Shown here piece by piece: positions 5,080 to 8,225 of a stretch of 8,225 nt of DNA (positions are counted from its first letter, which is position 1; every line of letters begins with the position of its first letter). The position numbers and the translations under genes were made by a program. A model generated the notes under the pieces. The model worked only from the letters and a program-made list of their open reading frames with translations, was not told the origin of the DNA and did not search any database. This DNA comes from Roseiarcus sp050013915 (GTDB lineage: Bacteria > Pseudomonadota > Alphaproteobacteria > Rhizobiales > Beijerinckiaceae). Location: positions 1 to 8,225 of the forward strand of contig JBEKEI010000194.1 of assembly GCA_050013915.1 (NCBI GenBank), written 5' to 3'.

Positions 5080-8000
5080 TTTCCGCCGTCTTCGTCGACC
5101 GGCCGCGGCTGGCGTTCGTCGTCTCGATCGTCATCACGCTCGCCGGGCTCATCGCCATCCTGGTCATTCCGGTCGCGCAATTTCCCGAAATCGTGCCGCC
5201 GCAGGTGACGCTGACGGCGAACTATCCCGGCGCCGACGCCGAGGTCGTGGAGGCGACCGTCGCGCAGCCGATCGAGCAGCAGGTCAACGGCGTCGACAAT
5301 GCGCTCTACTACCAGTCGACCAGCGGCGCCGACGGGACCTATACGCTCAACGTCACTTTCGCACTCGGCACGAATCCCGACATCGACACGGTCAACGTGC
5401 AGAATCGCGCCACCCTCGCCGAGGCGCAATTGCCCGCCGAGGTGGTCCAGCAGGGCCTGTCGATCCGCAAGAAGTCAGCGGCGCTGTTGCAGGTGCTGCT
5501 GATCTATTCGCCGAAAGGCTCCTACGATCAGCTCTATTTGAGCAATTACGCAACCATCAACGTCATCGACGCCCTGTCCCGCATCAACGGCGTCGGCCAG
5601 GCGAGCCTGTTCGGCCCGCTCGACTATTCGCTGCGGGTGTGGCTCGATCCCAATGAGCTGACCGCCCTCAATCTCACGCCGAGCGACGTCGTCGCCGCTG
5701 TCCAGGGCCAGAACATCCCGGCCGCGCTCGGCCGGATCGGCGCGGCGCCGGTTTCGGCGGATCAGCGCAGCCAGTTCACCGTCAAGACCCAGGGACGGCT
5801 GACCACGCCCGCCGAGTTCGAGAACATCGTGCTGCGAACCAACCCCGGCGGCTCGGTGGTCCGCGTCAAGGACGTGGCGCGGGTCGAAATGGGCGCTGCT
5901 TCGTCCGATCGCTATACGCGCTTCAACGGCGCGCCGGCGGCGGCGATCGGCATCTATCAATCGCCCGGCGCCAATGCGGTCGAGGTGACCAAGGCGGTCC
6001 GCCGGACAATGGACGAGCTGGCCAAGCGCTACCCCGACGATCTCGCCTATTCGGTCTTCTTCGACACGACGGTGTTCGTCAGCGCAACCATCGAGGAAGT
6101 CGTGCGCACGCTCGGCGAGGCCTTCGTCCTCGTCGGAATCGTGGTGTTCCTGTTCCTCGGCAAGCTTCGCACGACGCTCATTCCGTTGATCGCGGTGCCG
6201 GTTTCGATCATCGGGACCTTCGCAGTCATGCTGGCGATCGGCTATTCCGCCAATACGGTCTCGCTGCTGGCGCTGGTGCTCGCGATCGGCATCGTCGTCG
6301 ACGACGCGATCGTCGTCATCGAGAATGTCGAGCGCGTCGTGGAGGAGGAGCCGCAGCTTTCGGTGCCCGAGGCGACCAAGAAGGCGATGACCGAGATCAC
6401 CGCGCCGATCATCGCGATCACGCTCGTGCTGCTCTCGGTCTTCGTGCCGGTCGCCTTCATTCCCGGCATCAGCGGGCAATTGTTCCGCCAGTTCGCCGTC
6501 GCCGTTTCGGTCTCGATGCTGATTTCCGCGCTCAACGCGCTGACGCTGAGCCCGGCGCTGTGCTCGATTCTGATCAAGCGCGGCCATACGAGCCGCGGGC
6601 CGATCCGTTACGTGCTCGCCGGCATCGATCGCGTGCGCGACGGCTATGCGGCGATCGTCGGCCGTCTCGTCCGCGTCGCCGCGATCGGCCTCGTCGTCGC
6701 TATCGGCGCCCTGGCGGCGTCGGGGCTGCTGTTCACCAGAACGCCGCAGAGCTTCCTGCCGGAGGAGGATCAGGGCGCCCTGTTCGCCGCCATGCGACTG
6801 CCGGAGGGCGCCTCGATCAACCGCACCGCGGCGGTCGTCGAGCAGGCCGAGAGCGTCATTCGCGGCATCGCCGGCGTCGAAGGCGTGCTGTCGGTGGTCG
6901 GATTCGACTTCATCGACGGGATCACCTCGTCGAACCAGGCTTTTTTCGTCATCCGGCTCAAACCCTACGAGCAACGCGCCGATCCCGCGCAGGGCGCCGG
7001 CGCGATCGTCGGCGCGCTACGGCCCCGGCTGGCGGCGATCGAGCAGGCGGTCGTCTTCCCGTTCAACCTGCCGCCGATCCTGGGTCTCGGCAACACCGGC
7101 GGATTCCAGTATGTGCTCGAGGCCCAGCAGGGCCAGCCGCCGGCGGAAGTCGCCGCGGCGATGCGCGGCCTGCTGGTCGCCGCCAACCAGCAGCCGGAAC
7201 TCGCCGGCGTGTTCAGCACCTTCGCCGCCGACACGCCGCAGGTCTATCTGGATTTCGACCGCAACAAGGCGCAGGTGCTCGGGGTCAAGATCGCCGACCT
7301 GTTCAACGCGTTGCAATCGACCATCGGCCGATACTACGTCAACAACTTCAACGTGTTCGGTCGGACCTGGCAGGTCAACGTGCAGGCCGACACGCCGTTC
7401 CGGCACGAGATCGACGACATTTTCGACGTCTACGTGCGCAACGGGTCGGGGGCAATGGTGCCCGTGCGGGTGCTCGCCCAACCGGAAATCGTGCAGGGCC
7501 CGCAACTCGTGGTGCGCTACAACGGCTTTCGCGGGGCCCTGATCAACGGCGCCCCCAGGCCCGGAATCAGTTCGGGCCAGGCGCTCGACGCGATGGAGCG
7601 CGTGTCGGTGACGACGCTGCCCGCCGGCTATGGCTATGAATGGACGGGAACCGCGCTGCAGGAAAAGGCCGCCGCCGGCGGCACCTCGATCGTCCTCGGG
7701 CTCGCGTTTCTGTTCGCCTATCTGTTTCTGGTGGCGCTCTACGAAAGCTGGAACATTCCGATTCCGGTTCTGCTGTCGGTCGGCGTCGGCATATTGGGCG
7801 GGATAGCGGCGGTTGTGGCGACCGGTCGCAGCTTCGACGTCTATTCGCAGATCGGCTTGGTGGTGCTGATCGCGCTTGCGGCCAAGAACGGCATTCTCAT
7901 CGTCGAATTCGCCGTCGACCAGCGCAAGCTCGGCAAGTCGATCCTGGAGGCGGCCGCGGAAGGCGCGCGCCTGCGATTCCGGCCGGTGATGATGACGAGC

Positions 8001-8225
8001 TTCGCCTTCATCCTCGGACTCCTGCCGCTGGTCATCGCCGTCGGCGCCGGCGCGACCAGCCGCCGCGCCGTCGGCACGCCGGTGTTCGGCGGCATGCTGG
8101 CGTCGTCGATCTTCGGCATTTTCGTCATCCCGATGCTCTACGTGGTCTTCCAGCAGCAGCGGGAGCGTGTCGCGGGCGCGGCGAAGCCGGCGCCTGGCGC
8201 CGGCGGTACGGCTGAGACGGACGCG
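5076..8225 (+). CDS. RND multidrug efflux pump, HAE1 family (AcrB/MexF-like), 3' end beyond the right edge
   Basis: Open for 1050 codons from ATG 5076 with no stop before the edge. HAE1 pumps are about 1030-1070 aa, so little is missing. These trimeric inner-membrane proteins export drugs, solvents or other amphiphiles using the proton gradient. The N-terminus has TM1 (about residues 10-30) ending in VAQFPEI. The TM4 proton-relay motif GIVVDDAIVVIENVE has Asp409 and Asp410, matching AcrB Asp407/Asp408. TM10 has AKNGILIVEF with Lys937, matching AcrB Lys940; the RFRPVMMTS segment supplies the TM11 Arg. All key proton-relay residues are thus present. Two large periplasmic porter regions follow TM1 and TM7, as in the family, and the glycine-rich VGTPVFGGM segment precedes the last helix. 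The tail after it is Ala/Gly/Pro-rich. The start overlaps the adaptor stop, and both should be made together. Substrate range is not predictable from sequence. Confidence 0.95.
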   Translation, partial: MISAVFVDRPRLAFVVSIVITLAGLIAILVIPVAQFPEIVPPQVTLTANYPGADAEVVEATVAQPIEQQVNGVDNALYYQSTSGADGTYTLNVTFALGTNPDIDTVNVQNRATLAEAQLPAEVVQQGLSIRKKSAALLQVLLIYSPKGSYDQLYLSNYATINVIDALSRINGVGQASLFGPLDYSLRVWLDPNELTALNLTPSDVVAAVQGQNIPAALGRIGAAPVSADQRSQFTVKTQGRLTTPAEFENIVLRTNPGGSVVRVKDVARVEMGAASSDRYTRFNGAPAAAIGIYQSPGANAVEVTKAVRRTMDELAKRYPDDLAYSVFFDTTVFVSATIEEVVRTLGEAFVLVGIVVFLFLGKLRTTLIPLIAVPVSIIGTFAVMLAIGYSANTVSLLALVLAIGIVVDDAIVVIENVERVVEEEPQLSVPEATKKAMTEITAPIIAITLVLLSVFVPVAFIPGISGQLFRQFAVAVSVSMLISALNALTLSPALCSILIKRGHTSRGPIRYVLAGIDRVRDGYAAIVGRLVRVAAIGLVVAIGALAASGLLFTRTPQSFLPEEDQGALFAAMRLPEGASINRTAAVVEQAESVIRGIAGVEGVLSVVGFDFIDGITSSNQAFFVIRLKPYEQRADPAQGAGAIVGALRPRLAAIEQAVVFPFNLPPILGLGNTGGFQYVLEAQQGQPPAEVAAAMRGLLVAANQQPELAGVFSTFAADTPQVYLDFDRNKAQVLGVKIADLFNALQSTIGRYYVNNFNVFGRTWQVNVQADTPFRHEIDDIFDVYVRNGSGAMVPVRVLAQPEIVQGPQLVVRYNGFRGALINGAPRPGISSGQALDAMERVSVTTLPAGYGYEWTGTALQEKAAAGGTSIVLGLAFLFAYLFLVALYESWNIPIPVLLSVGVGILGGIAAVVATGRSFDVYSQIGLVVLIALAAKNGILIVEFAVDQRKLGKSILEAAAEGARLRFRPVMMTSFAFILGLLPLVIAVGAGATSRRAVGTPVFGGMLASSIFGIFVIPMLYVVFQQQRERVAGAAKPAPGAGGTAETDA

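Noticed and set aside
5475..6974. 499-codon minus-strand open frame
   Set aside because: It lies wholly antisense to the RND pump gene and gives an Arg/Asp/Glu/His-rich sequence with no fold-like pattern, a typical shadow of a GC-rich gene.
6560..8215. Plus-strand open frames of 359, 298 and 191 codons inside the pump gene
   Set aside because: They are out of frame with the RND protein, which is continuous and carries all family motifs through this region. Their products are Arg- or Ser-rich.

Overview
This is a GC-rich chromosomal window, roughly two-thirds G+C by eye. Its genes use almost exclusively G or C at third codon positions. The gene types suggest a Gram-negative proteobacterium, most likely an alphaproteobacterium: a tripartite RND efflux operon and a peptide-deformylase-like protein of a kind I associate with Rhizobiales-type genomes. 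That placement is inference; there is no rRNA or other phylogenetic marker here.

Layout, left to right. (1) Positions 1-1862, minus strand, hold most of a large calpain-type (peptidase family C2) cysteine protease gene. Its start is inside the window and its 3' end lies beyond the left edge. The oxyanion Gln and the Cys, His and Asn catalytic residues are all visible. (2) A 452-nt spacer (1863-2314) contains the protease's 5' region with AT-rich direct repeats, a doubtful small ORF, and a plausible intrinsic terminator for the next operon. (3) A two-gene minus-strand operon (2315-3302) encodes a YbaK/ProX-type aminoacyl-tRNA deacylase followed by a peptide-deformylase-like protein. The second protein has lost key residues in all three deformylase motifs. 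The mRNA leader can fold so that the ybaK ribosome-binding site is paired in a hairpin. (4) A 646-nt divergent intergenic region (3303-3948) has no convincing gene but several dyads, including one with perfect 9-bp arms. (5) A plus-strand RND efflux operon (3949 to the right edge) has a lipoprotein membrane-fusion adaptor whose stop overlaps (ATGA) the start of an HAE1-family inner-membrane pump. The pump is open for 1050 codons and runs off the right edge.

How they work together. Adaptor and pump should form a proton-driven tripartite efflux system with a TolC-type outer-membrane channel. The channel is not in the window, but the adaptor carries the RLS docking motif for such a partner. The ybaK/deformylase-like pair joins two proteins related to translation quality control. 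The calpain-like protease is a separate unit with no visible functional link. No transcriptional regulator gene is present. I found no CRISPR array, tRNA, rRNA or insertion sequence. The points most worth a second look are the motif-degenerate deformylase paralogue, the SD-masking leader hairpin, the calpain-type protease and the dyad in the divergent region.
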